NCBI RefSeq assembly: GCF_000346465.2
Contig: NC_034009.1
Location: 694,053 to 758,052, forward strand
DNA length: 64,000 bases
Direction of reading: 5' to 3'
Source of the DNA: Prunus persica
Lineage: Eukaryota > Streptophyta > Magnoliopsida > Rosales > Rosaceae
Positions 10,706 to 22,255 of this stretch are shown piece by piece (position 1 is the first letter of the stretch; each line of letters starts with the position of its first letter). Made by a program: the position numbers and the translations under genes. The notes under the pieces are model-generated. The model did not search any database and was not told the DNA's origin. It saw only the letters and a list, made by a program, of their open reading frames with translations.

Positions 10706-11694
10706 TAGGGATGAGCACGGTCTGATTTGATTCAGCTTTCTTCTTGAATTGAAATCAAAATTGGAATTTACTCACAGTTCAGTTTAGTTTTTATAGAAAG
10801 TGTCTAGAAGAACCGAACTAAACTGGACCTATGCGGTTCTAGTTCGGTTTGACTCAGTTTTCAATTTGGATAGATAATGTAACATCCCACATCGACCAAT
10901 GAAGAGGGGGTGATGTGCCTTATATGTACATGTCCGCCTCCATCTAGCACGAGGCTTTTTGGGAGCTCACTGGCTTCGGAGTCATGGGAACTTCGAAATT
11001 AAGTGAGTTGGGGCTAGAACAATCCTAAGAGGGGTGACCCACTGGGAAGTTGCTCGTGAGTTCCTAGAAACAAAACTGTGATGGTAGAGAGGGGGCCCAA
11101 AGCGGACAATATCGTGCTACGGCGGAGCCGATCCCGAATGTGACAGATAAAAATATAAAGATGTGAAGAAGAGGGAAATATGATGTACAGAAAAATAGAT
11201 AGAATAGAAAAATATATACAATATGATAAAATAAGAGAGAAGAGGTAGAAAAGATAAAAATAAGAGAGAGATGTAAAAAAAAAAAAAGATAACAAAAGAG
11301 AGAGATGTGGAAGAGAGAAAGAGATGAAGAGATAAATAGGAAGAGAAATAGAAAGAAATAGGTGGAAAAGAGAGAAATTGAAGCACAACAAGCACGAATA
11401 TGATTCATTAAAAAAAAAAAAATTGGGCTAAAATATCTAGATATTTCTTGGAGTTACTAATGTTATTTAAATATTAATTAGGATTACGTACTAATAATTT
11501 TGGATATAAAAAAAAAAAATCTAAATTTAACATAACCAATCCTGTTCGGTTTATATATATTTTTCTAAGACAAGAATTAGGATATTAACTGATATAAAGC
11601 AATTCAGTTCGATTTTTGAGCATAGGTTGACTTTTTTGGTCAGCACAAATATTTTTTTTCCGACTCTATTCATCGGTTCAAATGCCCACCCCTA
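10706..11694 (-). mobile_element. hAT-like nonautonomous element carrying a solo LTR
   Basis: The ends are TAGGGATGAGCA and TGCCCACCCCTA, which are imperfect inverted repeats. They are flanked by GCATATAT (10698-10705) and ACATATAT (11695-11702), an 8-bp duplication with one mismatch. A second member of the same family, in the opposite orientation, lies at 47639-48321. Without the nested LTR and one copy of its duplication this copy is about 716 bp. Purine-rich sequence at 11150-11400 is internal to the element, and the open frames across it are low-complexity artefacts. Confidence 0.8.
10878..11145 (+). mobile_element. Cassandra-type TRIM solo LTR
   Basis: A 268-bp unit starts TGTAACATCCCACATCG, ends ATGTGACA, and is flanked by a perfect 5-bp duplication GATAA (10873-10877, 11146-11150). 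It contains GCACGAGGCTTTTTGGGAGC, CACTGGCTTCGG, GGGTGACCCACTGGGAAGT and CAATATCGTGCTACGGCGG, which I recognise from Cassandra LTRs. These carry a 5S-rRNA-derived internal promoter. Here the 5S-like box A and box C (about 10996-11008 and 11023-11040) are recognisable but mutated. Confidence 0.9.
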
Positions 11695-11702
11695 ACATAT
11701 AT

Positions 11703-11850
11703 GCACGGGCATTCTTCCTTGTGTCCATATGTGCCCGAAAGTATTCAAAGACATCTCTCGCAGCATTTCTTGCAAAAGAACATGCATGACTTGACTTCTT
11801 ATTATGTGAAGTCGCTGAACACCCACAATTTGATGGAGACACGTCCAGTA
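11703..11850 (-). pseudogene. GASA/snakin pseudogene fragment
   Basis: The minus strand matches the last exon of the two intact GASA genes. It retains CSATSH, a cysteine-containing core, and GTYGHKEECPC-like coding. It has a short insertion and frameshift after the SATSH segment, and the conserved CLCVP region reads CL followed by TGA. The 3' end of the exon is cut off by the hAT-like element at 10706-11694. No upstream exons are visible. It is a dead third member of the local GASA cluster. Confidence 0.85.
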
Positions 11851-11869
11851 GGCCTGTATGCAACAACAA

Positions 11870-12140
11870 TCACCTCGCCGGGGGGGGGTGGGGGTGGGGT
11901 GGTGTGGTTGTGGTTGTTTTAATACAAAGGAAGTCTAACCTGACAATTGATATAGCAGAGGACGAGCATCCTCAAACACCCTACTCAGATTAAAAAAAAG
12001 GACCTCCATCCATACTATAATTAATTTGCAGTATTAGCCACCCCAAGCAAATCACCATTCAAAAACTAGCGCTTGCAAGTGAAGCTTCTGTTTATACTCT
12101 TTTTTACTCTCGGCCCTTCCCAAATCCGCTCGGCCCTTGA
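11870..12140. other. Intergenic with G-rich run
   Basis: No gene is seen. A G-rich tract at about 11880-11920 (GGGGGGG and GGGGGTGGGG runs on the plus strand) could form a G-quadruplex. Confidence 0.4.
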
Positions 12141-12145
12141 TTATT

Positions 12146-12400
12146 TTACTCGAAATAATCTACGTGGTTGGCCAAAAAGATTTTGAGGTCAACAGCTTCT
12201 TTGCAAACTTGAGCTCTTCCCACGCAGCAGATAACAAGTGAGAATAATGCTTTACCATTGCAACCACAAAGGTCCCCTGCATGCTCCCGAATACCCGTAC
12301 CCACCACCCCCGCCCCTGCTTTCACATGCCAAAAACGAACTGTCAGCATTAATCTCGAAGACACCAGCTGGGATGGATGGGAACATGGCTTTTGTTTTCA
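12146..12400 (-). pseudogene. RNase H-like (RVT_3) domain fragment
   Basis: Two overlapping minus-strand frames together give a degenerate RNase H-like domain of the kind found at the end of plant LINE or non-LTR retroelement polyproteins. One frame carries GVFEINADSSFLACESRGG. After a shift, another carries GIREHAGDLCGCNGKAL and EAVDLKIFLANHVDYFE. The frameshift and truncation mark it as a relic. The assignment rests on motif resemblance only. Confidence 0.5.
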
Positions 12401-13102
12401 TGGGACACAACACAAGAATACCTATCTTCTCCTCCTTAAAACTAAAACGTATCAAATAAAACCAATTCGAATATGACCTTGGATGTGAAAAGGTCAACAT
12501 TCACTATCAGACCAAATAAACCAATTCGTACATCCTTGTGGGTCCATAGAGGGGTTGCCACCTCTATTAGGATTTTAGGATTTTATCAAATCAATCACAA
12601 ACATAAATCTAGGATCAATAGGACGTTGCGACCAAATTCCCCAAGCGTTCGTGAATCTTGACTCCCTAATCAACACCTTGCATCTAGCATGGAGTTTAGA
12701 TAGGCGCCCAAAATGTGGTGAATGTCAAAATATGTTGGATTTAATTACTATTATTCTCAGAAGTTTTAGAAGAGAAGGGAGATTCGACTCGGGTGCAAGA
12801 AAGACAAACACATTCCTAATAATAAAAAAGGTTTTATAATATAGCTTTAACGATTCCTAATCACACTCTTAATACAAGCAAGAAGTTGTGTTGAACTTAA
12901 AGGTTATTGCTCTAGGAAGAATTACCAATCATTAATATTTCTTTCATGATCTAAAACTAAAACAAACCTCTCCATCTAGGAAAAAAGGAAAAACCGTCTA
13001 CAAACTTTCTCTATCAAAAACTTATAGCATAACCCAAAAAAAAAAAAACCAAAAAAATTAAGAAGAAACATTTCTTCTCAACATGAGTGAATGGTTTGCC
13101 AT
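12401..13102. other. Intergenic, no gene seen
   Basis: AT-rich flank between the relic RNase H fragment and the second GASA gene. The part nearest 13103 is its 3' UTR or downstream flank. Confidence 0.45.
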
Positions 13103-13719
13103 TCATGGGCACTTAGGACCATCTTCTTTGGTCTTCCAGTTGTTGTAGCATGGGCATTCTTCCTTGTGCCCATATGTGCCCGATGGTACACAAAGACATT
13201 TGTCGCAGCATTTCTTGCAGAAGAACATGCATGGCTTCTTATGTGAAGTTTCTGAACACCGATACTTGCATGCTGATGGACAATCTATTTTCAAAACAAT
13301 AAAATTAAATCAAATTCCCAGAAATTATATTTTATGTGTATTGAAATTAAAATATGGGGGATGTAAAAAGAAAATCTGCAGTTTTTTATTTGTACCTTCA
13401 CGACGAAGTGATCCCTCTTTCTCAGCCTGTAAAAATTATTGAAACTTGATCAGTAATTAAATGAAAAAAAAAAAAGGGTAAAAAAATTGAATAAATGAAA
13501 AAAGACCTACAGGGTGATTGATTACACCGGCATTCTGATCCTCTTGAGCCTGCAGTGAAAAGGGTAAAAACTGAGAAAAAAAGGTACCCAAAAAAGAATA
13601 TATATATATATATATAAGTATATTCATGAGATCTAGAGAAGTACCAGAGCAACATCAATGGCAAAGCTCAAGGCTAGGATGACGAAAAGAGCAGTTGGAA
13701 CCCATGAGAGTCTGGCCAT
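13103..13719 (-). CDS. GASA/snakin cysteine-rich peptide (108 aa)
   Basis: Four minus-strand exons: 13719-13645 (signal peptide MARLSWVPTALFVILALSFA), 13549-13511, 13426-13396 and 13284-13103. All introns are GT-AG and the joined frame is 109 codons ending TGA. The C-terminal domain keeps all twelve GASA cysteines, with CPSACKYRCSETSHKKPCMF at its start and the GPKCP terminus. Family members are secreted peptides induced by gibberellin or other hormones. It is a paralogue of the 8400-9334 gene with the same last three exon lengths. The acidic pre-domain between signal peptide and cysteine domain is the most divergent part. A TATA-like TTTAAAA at about 13783-13789 precedes the start, and the palindrome/G-box repeat begins immediately behind it. 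Confidence 0.94.
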
Positions 13720-13771
13720 GTTTCTTGTTTGAACAATTCTGATATTTAGCTCTTCACTCAGAGATTAGTTT

Positions 13772-15005
13772 GGGAATAGCCCCTTTTAAACACAATGTAT
13801 TTAAACAGTATAGCCGGGCGGCTATACTTATTTGTTTGACACGTGGCGCATTAGCGAAAGAGTCATGCTTTTTAAAAAATAGTACAGCCGCACGGCTATA
13901 CTCCGTGTAAATGTGTTGACACGTGGCGATAAATAGGTGGGTTTGCTTTTTTTTTTTATATATTAAAATAGTAGAGCCGCACGGCTATACTAATTTTTTA
14001 AAAATTCTTTTTAACTGCTCTGTTTTATTCTTCAGTAAATAGTATGGCCCGTGCGGCTATACTAGATTTTTTTTTTCTAATTTCTTTTAAAAATAGTATA
14101 GCCAGGAGGTTTTACTTTTTTTTAATTAAAAAAATTGTCTTTCATAAATAGTATAGACGAGCGAATATGGTCTTTTACACACACACACACATACACATAT
14201 ATATATATGTTCGTACGTACGTATTTTTCAATAATAAATTCGTGTTCTATACACGTCTCACGTTTTTAAAAAAGCAAACATATAATAGTCGTATTGTACT
14301 TGTACGTATGTATTTGTAATGTTTTATACACGTATTGTTTTCAAAATTTTCAGTAGGACGCACAAAATTCACATATTATACAAATAATTCTCACATATTA
14401 TTGAATAAGAATAACATATGTTATAGAAATTACATGAAAATATCATGTAGTGGAAGATTAATATCTACTTTGGATATGTTGAAACTAGCAAATTAATATT
14501 TATAGGGGACAAACTAATGCAACTTGGAGGGTCTTTTTTTTTATTTTTTTTATTTTTGTAGTAAAGGGAATAGCCCCTTTTAAACACAATGTATTTAAAC
14601 AGTATAGCCGGTCGGCTATACCACAATTTTTTTTTATTAAAACAGTATAGCCGAGCGGCTATACTTATTTTTGACACGTGGCGCATTAGCGAAAGAGGTT
14701 CATCCTTTTATTTAAAAAAAGTACTGCCGCACGGCTATACTCCGGGTTTTTAATTTATTTAAAAAATAAAACTGTGTTGACACGTGGCGACAAATAGCTG
14801 GGGTTTCCTCTTTTTTGTATTAAAAATAGTATAGCCGCACGGCTATACCCATTTTTAAAAAATTCTTTTTAACTGATCTGTTTTATTCTTTATTAAATAG
14901 TATAGCCTTGTCTAATTTCTTTTATAAATAGTATAGCCGGGAGGTTTTGCTGTTTTTTTATATTTAAAATATCGTCTTTAATAAATAGTATAGCAAGGAG
15001 GACGA
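13772..15005. repeat. Palindrome and G-box repeat units upstream of GASA
   Basis: Two degenerate direct-repeat units (about 13772-14165 and 14569-15005) both start GGGAATAGCCCCTTTTAAAC. Each carries palindromes with arms AGTATAGCCG and CGGCTATACT around a 2-bp centre. Good copies are at 13807-13828, 13881-13902, 13970-13991, 14041-14063, 14601-14622, 14644-14665, 14720-14741 and 14828-14849. Decayed copies are at 14095, 14150, 14898, 14930 and 14986. G-boxes in GACACGTGGCG context sit between palindromes at 13840, 13920, 14675 and 14781. The array adjoins the GASA core promoter. It may be transposon subterminal DNA or a promoter repeat. Confidence 0.9.
14166..14568. other. AT-rich spacer between palindrome units
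   Basis: Low-complexity sequence with a (CA)n and (TA)n run near 14176-14208 and TACGTACGTA. No gene or palindrome copy is seen. Confidence 0.5.
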
Positions 15006-15465
15006 CGTTCGCTGGGTTTTGCAAGGAAAATGACACTCTCTGGCTGCTGGGTTATTTGGGCAGTTTTTATTTTTTTTTAATTTTTAAAATTGTCAAATAA
15101 AAAAGTTAACGGAGTTAATTCCCTGTTATGTTAGTTGATACGTGTCAACAAATTAGAGAAGGGACATTGAGGGGACATTAATTTGGGGACAACGGATCCG
15201 CCCCTCAATGGAGGCCAAATCTGATCAAATTAAAGGTATATATATTTGGTAATTATTTCAGTAATTAATAAGAAATCTGAACAATGTCTAATTTGATCTT
15301 AGCTTTACTGCATATTATTTTATTAATTTTCCAAGGCAATTAAGTGTGGGTTCTCCAAATACTCGAATGGGGAGGGTTGATCAAATCAAAGCAATTTTGT
15401 TCACAGTACAAGAAAAGTGAGCATTAGGTCCTTTTTTTTAAGTGGCCTCTTTCTCTATTACCAGT
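15006..15465. other. Intergenic, no gene seen
   Basis: AT-rich DNA. The stretch around 15160-15210 (GAGGGGACATTAATTTGGGG) may be the terminus of whatever element carries the palindromes. Confidence 0.35.
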
Positions 15466-16566
15466 CACCACTGTTACTCTCTCATCTCTGTCCGTCTCCT
15501 TCATTGAGAGAGTGGCTACTAAGCAAAAGATTAGGGAGTGCGTGAGCCAAAGCCCTCAAATACGAGCACGCCACTCTCGCTTTGTCTTTCCATCCTTGAT
15601 AGATCCTAAACTTCAAACATCAATCTCTCTTTTCATCCTATGCAACACTAATCTCGAAAAACTTATCCTAGCATTCCCGGTCTTTTCTTCTCCAGATTCT
15701 CGGAGGCTTGGAACCTTAGACTACTTATGACATGTTTACTAATTTTGTAATTGGATTAGGAGAAATTGAATTGATGATGAATTGAGTTGAGGATGAGTTG
15801 GATTGAGGAGAATTAGATTCCGGATTCCCATTTTAGTTGTTTACTAAACCATATAGATTGAGAAGAGTTAGGTTCCGGATTCTTATTGAAGTTGTTTATT
15901 AAACTATATAGAATTGGGGTATGAGTGATGCTAATTACTAAAATGTCCTCGTTGTTAGGTTAAATTAGATGACACATTTGTAATTTTAAAAAAATGCGTG
16001 AGATATAATGGGTAAAAAAGATGAATTTCTAATTAGTTAGTTCTCCATAAATTAGAATACCACCTCCTACCTAATAATTGAATTCTTCCTTATTAGAATT
16101 CAAATTCCTAATTTGTGAAAAGAAAAGGCTGAATAATGTCTGTCATCCTTCCTTGAGGTGGAAATCTCAATTTTTGTTGCCAAAAGAAAACCCACGTAAC
16201 TTTAATCCTTTTCAAATTCTATCAGTCTTTTGGCTCTCTCTCTCGCTGTTAAAAATCTCTCCCAAATAGAAGTTCCTCCCTCAACAACAATAAAAATCTC
16301 GGACCAAAAAAAAAAAAAAAAAAAAAACTCACTGTTACTCTCTCATCTCTGTGTCCCTCTCCTCCATTGTGAGAGAGTGGCTACTAAGCAAAGGATTAGG
16401 AGTGCGCCAGCCGAAGCCCTTAAATATTAGCACGCCACTCTCGCTTTGTCTTTCCATCCTTGATAGATCCTAAACTTCAAACAGCAATCTCTCTTGTCAT
16501 CATATGCAAAGCTAACCCTGAAAAAGTTTCTCCTAGCATTCCCGGTCATCTTCTCCAGATTTTGAG
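15466..16566 (+). repeat. Duplicated UBP 5' leader, split by an insert
   Basis: About 235 bp at 15466-15706 is repeated at 16327-16566 with roughly 90% identity by eye. Both copies contain CACGCCACTCTCGCTTTG and CTAGCATTCCCGGTC. The second copy is the likely 5' UTR of the UBP gene. It ends at GAG/GTGAAAC, a possible donor for a leader intron (16566-17066) whose acceptor AATTAG lies a few bases before the ATG. Between the copies is a MITE-like repeat and a poly-A tract. Confidence 0.75.
15727..16115. mobile_element. MITE-like repeat, copy 1
   Basis: It starts GACATGTTTACTAA and shares most of its length with 44970-45425 (GGATTGAGGAGAATTAGATT, TAGAATTGGGGTA, CACCTCC and others). The far end seen in copy 2 (TGAAGTAAACAC, an inverted match to the start) is missing here, so this copy is truncated. 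Confidence 0.7.
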
Positions 16567-17072
16567 GTGAAACAATGGATTTTCTTTTCATATTTTAATA
16601 CAATTCATTTTCTCTAGATTTATGCTTCTGCTTCACCTTTACGATTGCTCAGAAGCTGTTATTTACACTTTACAATCCAAATCTTTGTTGGGCTCTCGGA
16701 AAAAAACCTGAATCTTTATAGGCGTCTCTTACTCTTCCGTAGTGTATGGTTTTGCGGATAGTGGGTTTGGATTGTTCTCCTCACTTCTTCGGTTTTTGCC
16801 AATTATGTGAAGAGGGTTTCTCTTAAAAGTAAAATGGGTTTTACTTTTTTCATATGATTTTTAGCAGTATGTCTGCATTGAGTAGATAAAAAGATTGGGT
16901 TTTGCATTCTTATATTGGTGTATGTCTGGTTGTTTGCAGAGTGTCAATATATGCTTCTAGTTAGGTAATGTTTATTGATCTTTACTATTCTTATCATCAT
17001 CATTGTTGTGTGTTATTATAATTAATCTTATTATTGTTATATTTGGTGTCTTTGGATTGGAATTAGGAATTG

Positions 17073-20000
17073 ATGGGGAAGAAAGTTAAGAAGAAGGCAA
17101 GGGCGGCTCCTCAAAAGGACAAGTGGATTGCAGCTGATTCCCCAAAGAAAGCTCCCCAACCAAGCAACCCAAGTGTTAAGAATGGTGATGATGCAGTTTC
17201 AGTTCCAAAAGAGAAAAAACCTTGTCCTCATGTTGACAAAGGTGTAGATTTGAATAAATTGTCTTCTAAAATTGGGTCCTCAGAACTTGTTAGGTGCGAA
17301 GATTGTAGGGAAGGGGCGCTTGATAGGAGAGGGGGTAAAGGAAAGGGCAAACATGGTAAGAAGAAAGGAAGTGCTTCAGTGGATTCAAAATCTGAGTCAA
17401 AAGCCATTTGGGTTTGTTTGGAATGTGGTCATTATTCTTGTGGAGGGGTTGGACTGCCTACAACCCCTCAATGCCATGCAATTCGGCATGCGAGGCAAAC
17501 TCGTCACCCATTAGTGATCCACTTCGAAAACCCTCAGCTGCGGTGGTGCTTTTCTTGTAGCATGCTTATTAAAATTGATAAGATGGAAGAGAATAGTGAA
17601 CAAAAAGATGTGTTTTCGGATGTTGTGAAATTAATTAAGGGTCATTCATCAGAGGAGTCATCTGTTAATGTTGAGGATGTGTGGTTTGGTAATGGCAGTG
17701 TGACAAGTGACATCAAATCAGCTAACAATATATCAAGTGATTTGGATGGGAGAGGTGGTTATATGGTGAGAGGGTTAGTTAATCTTGGTAACACTTGCTT
17801 CTTTAATTCTGTCTTACAGAATATTCTAGCTATAGATAGGCTGCGGGGTTACTTCTTAAATGTTGATGCATTTTCTGGAGCTCTTACTATTTCCTTGAAG
17901 AAACTCTTTACTGAAACAAAACCAGAGGCAGGATTTAGGAACGTGATAAACCCAAGAGCGTTTTTTGGGTGTGTCTGTTCCAAGGCTCCCCAGTTTAGGG
18001 GTTATCAGCAGCAAGACAGTCATGAATTGCTTCGTTGCTTACTGGATGGCTTGTGCACTGAGGAGTTGAGTATGAGGAAACGTATCAGTTCTTCCCGGGA
18101 AAATGGGAATTCATCAAATCCAGGTCCTACTTTTGTGGATGCTGTATTTGGGGGGCAAATATCAAGTACCGTTTCTTGCGTCGAATGTGGCCACTCCTCT
18201 ACTGTCTATGAGTCATTTTTAGATCTGTCACTGCCAGTTCCAACCAGGAAATGCCCACCTAAGACAGCTCAACCTACCTCTCGAGCAAAGAAGACAAAGT
18301 TGCCACCCAAGAGGAGTGGAAAGGTTCGGTCGAAAATTAACAAGGACAAGAGTTCTGCACCATCATCAAGTGTTGCAACCCCATCAACCAGCAGCGAGGT
18401 TTCTAGCCAGCCACAGTCCGGTTCAACTGACCCAAATGTGGTTGAACAATGGGGTTTAGTTATGAAGAATCTCTCTGCTGTCCAAGAATCTGAAAATGAA
18501 CAAGTCTTTGAGGATGCAGCAGAGCAAACATCAACTTTGTTGAATGACTGTACATGGTTGGATTATCTTGATATGGGAAATATGTCAGATGACAATGATT
18601 TTGTTTCACAAAACAATGATGCTTCAACTGTTCAAGATTCTGAAAACAAGAATGCACTTAATGATATCTTGCTACCGCCTGACTCTGAATCTGGTAATCA
18701 GGTTTCTACGCTTAATGGGAAACCAAATGTAAAACCTGACTTTTCTTCAGTGAATCCTTGGGAGGAAGAGCTCCCATTACAGGTTCAGGGTTCTGAAGTT
18801 TTGTTGCTTCCATATAAAGAAGAGTGTTCTGTCACTGAGGAAATCATAGGAAGAGAAGATGAGGCCTCTTCATCGGTTGTTGGTGGTGGACAAGATGAAT
18901 TTGATGGTTTTGGGGACTTATTCAATGAGCCGGAGGTTGCTGCAGGGCCCACTGCAAGGCCCTCTGTTGGTGAGGGAGGAACAGAAACTGGTTTTGTAGC
19001 TAGCGAATCTGATCCAGATGAAGTTGATGATAGTGATTCTCCAGTGTCTGTTGAGAGTTGTTTGGCTCATTTCATAAAGCCTGAACTTCTTGCCAATGAA
19101 AATGCTTGGCATTGTGAGAACTGTTCCAGAACTCTTCAACGCCAAAGGTTGGAAGTAAAGAAGCAGGTAAAATCTTCAGCTCAAATTTTGATAAATGGAT
19201 GTGAGACTAGAGCAGAAAGTGATTCACTGAGTTTAAATATGGGCCTGTGCCCTGCTGATGTCAGAAATCTTAGTAATGGGAATTTGAATAGCAGTACTGG
19301 TTGTAACCATTTTGGTGAAGACTTGCATGATGGGAAAATAAATTGCTCATCAATTGAGAATGGTCGATCAGATAAGCTGAATGCTGCTGTTCGTCAACAA
19401 CAAGAAGGAAACAACGAGATGAAAGATGCACTCCCAGTGCAATCAAATACTTCAGATTGCAATAACACTTGCAGTCGAGAAAGTTACATTGATCAAGCAA
19501 TTGAGTCTTGTGCTGACGAGCCTAGAACTGCAGGATGTACCTCTGACAATGTTCCACAGACTTATTCTGGGATATTGGATTGTAAACATGAATCAGAAGA
19601 AAGTGAAGACGAGGAAATAAATTCCAAATGTGTGAAGGTGAAGAGGGATGCGACTAAAAGGGTCCTCATTAACAGGACCCCACCTATTTTGACTATTCAT
19701 CTCAAGCGGTTCAGCCAAGATGCTCGTGGCCGCTTAAGTAAATTGAACGGCCATGTCAGTTTCAGAGAAAAAATTGATCTTAGACCATATATGGATTCCA
19801 GGTATATATCTGACTTTTTTTTAGAGTTGATTTCAGATTACAAAATGCCAGATCAAAACGTTAGTGCTTGTCATGAGTCTGTTTTAGCCAGATCTTGGAA
19901 TAAGCATTCAAAATGAGAAGATAGCTCTTTTATACCATCTTAAAGAAAAATTTGCATTAGTTTTCACTTTTCAATACACCAGCTTTTGATCTCTAATCAC

Positions 20001-22255
20001 TTTTACTGGAGGGGTGGTGGGACTTGGTTGGGCAGATCATTAGTCTCCTCACAAACTTTGAAATTTTAATAAATATGATGTATTCAAGGTGCTTGTTGTA
20101 GTCTGACATGCAATTAATGTTAGTGGCTGAGGAAGTATGGGGAGATGAGCAAACTAACAGTTTGAAGTCTCTAGAGTCTGATAAATTTAATTATCACTCT
20201 TCCACCTTAGGCTGCACTAAGCAAAGTGAATCTTTGGAACCGTGTCTGTGAGAGAGTGCTGTAGTGATTCACTTCATAGGTTAAATACCAAATTACCTCA
20301 TCTTGTCAGCCAGTTATGTTTTTCTCTTGCCTAAATGTTTTCGAACTACACATTCTTGCCTCTTTACTTATCTAACGCACAAAGATCCATTGCTTTTCTA
20401 TCTCAAGGACTGAAGATAGTGGTGAAGTTTTTCACCAAAGGAAGAAGCTATAAGTCTAAGATGCTTGTTCTACACACCATGTTGAATGCTTGAGGACTTG
20501 ACACTTGGGTTCCCCAGTCTCTAGCACTTTATACAGTTATTAGATTTTGTCAAGAAGCTTGTATAGAACTCTCAAGAATATTTTACTATTTATGTTTTTT
20601 CATGAAAAAAGAAAACTTTTTCATAGATAGAAATCTGAAGAAAGAAATATTACCAAAACATTAATAAATTAGAATGTCTGATTTAAGATATGGCAAGGGC
20701 AAGCATATTGTTTTATCCCCAAGGCAGAAGTTTTGGGGTTGCTATGTTCAGTTCCTTTTGTTTGTGTATATATGTGTTGCAACGTGGTGGTTGTGTCTGT
20801 GTCCATAGTTACTTTGTTAGATGATATGAGGAGGCTTGCCTTTCAAGTTTGAAGCTTAGAGCTACTTTGCTAACATTAATAATTTACGAGCTAAGTTGCA
20901 GGATGTTTTAATATTTGCAGAACCTGCCTTCTTTAAAAGAAAGATTTTGAAATTTGAGTTTGCATATATCTACTTTTGTGCATGTAGCAGTTATGTCATC
21001 AAATTTCCCTTTACAATGTTACCTTGAGTAATAAATGCGATACTGACTGCAATTCCCCATAGCTTTAGCTGATCTATCAACTACCGATCTCTTTCTGGTC
21101 AAGTTTTTTTTTTTTTTTTTTTTTTTTTCTCTTCTTCATCTAAACTAAAGTTTAAAATCTCTACTTATAGTTGTCCCTTTTGCCTTGTCTGTTAATTCCA
21201 GTTTCATGGCAACTTATTCATTGTTTTGTACTTGCTTTAGTCTTAAGGATCCTGCAACTTCTTATTTATGTAATTGATTGTGTGCCATTTCGTATAAAAT
21301 AAAAACAATGATATATTTATTAGTTTGTACGTATTCATTAAGTGACACTTCTTTTGGAGCTATTTTATTGAGTTATGAATCTATGATGCATGTCCAGAAG
21401 TATTGCCCCTGTTAATTTTGATTTCTATTCTTATCTTTTTCAGAATTTTGTCCTTCAACTAACATAATCACAGACTGTAAGAAATTAAGCAACAATAATG
21501 CTAAAGAGTTTTGGAATCATAGTGTTATAACACATTCAACCTTTAGGAACTGTCCCTTTTCATTGGTTTTTATACTTGTTTAAGCTTTTCTGAATTTATG
21601 TTCCATTGTGTTGTTTTACTCATATAGTTTCTTTGGATGCCATATGAAAATGGAATCAGTCAGTAATTCTGTATATAATTGGAGCATCATAATTTGATTC
21701 ACATGTTTGAAAGGATTCATTCAGTTATGCAAACTATTACAATTTTCTTCATATGCACTTATTCCCTAAAGCCAATTTATGGGTGAACTTTTTTGTGCAA
21801 TTATCAGAATGTAGAAGATATCTACAATGCATCTATTAACTCACAATCAAGCCTAATTTTTATGTCCGCAGTTACTTGTGCTTCACATAGTACTTATTTT
21901 GTTCCTAGTTTGTGTAGTGGTTTGCACAGAATTAATTGGTAGCATACATTACAAGTTACATTTTTCCATAGGAAGCGCATTAACTTTTTGGCTATGATGT
22001 CCTCTTGAGCTTTACAGGTCCACAGATGGAGAGAAGTATGAATACCGCCTAATTGGGGTTGTGGAGCATTCTGGGACGATGAGAGGGGGCCACTATGTTG
22101 CATATGTGAGAGGGGGTGAAAGGAGCAGAGGAAAAGCTGAGAAAGAAAATAATGGTCATGTGTGGTATTATGCTAGTGATGCACATGTGCGTCAAGTTTC
22201 CCTAGATGAGGTTCTTCACTGTGAGGCCTATATCTTATTCTATGAAAAAAGTTGA
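17073..22255 (+). CDS. UBP2: Ubiquitin carboxyl-terminal hydrolase, UBP1/UBP2 type (988 aa)
   Basis: Two coding exons, 17073-19801 and 22018-22255, join in frame (AG/G) to 989 codons. The ATG at 17073 is the first in frame. The N-terminus is Lys-rich, followed by a ZnF-UBP domain from Cys51 ([29 protein letters not shown]). The USP catalytic domain has its Cys box [19 protein letters not shown] (catalytic Cys242) and its His box [14 protein letters not shown] (His935), with a long Ser/Asp/Glu-rich insert between. This fits a plant UBP1/2 deubiquitinase that releases ubiquitin from conjugates; Arabidopsis UBP1 and UBP2 are linked to canavanine resistance. The intron is 2.2 kb. Retaining it would end the protein at 19914-19916 without the His box. 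The exact family member (UBP1 or UBP2) is not decided. Confidence 0.93.

Noticed and set aside
10878..11145. 5S rRNA gene
   Set aside because: The 5S-like boxes are degenerate and embedded in a TG...CA LTR with 5-bp TSD, as expected for Cassandra.
11014..11408. Three overlapping minus-strand frames of 92-125 codons rich in Ser/Leu/Phe/Tyr
   Set aside because: They come from a purine-rich (GAGA, AAAA) region inside the hAT-like element and the Cassandra LTR. Composition artefact.
13772..15005. Regular spacing of palindromes as a CRISPR array
   Set aside because: The genome is a plant. Spacers are not uniform in length or unique in sequence, and they repeat between units.
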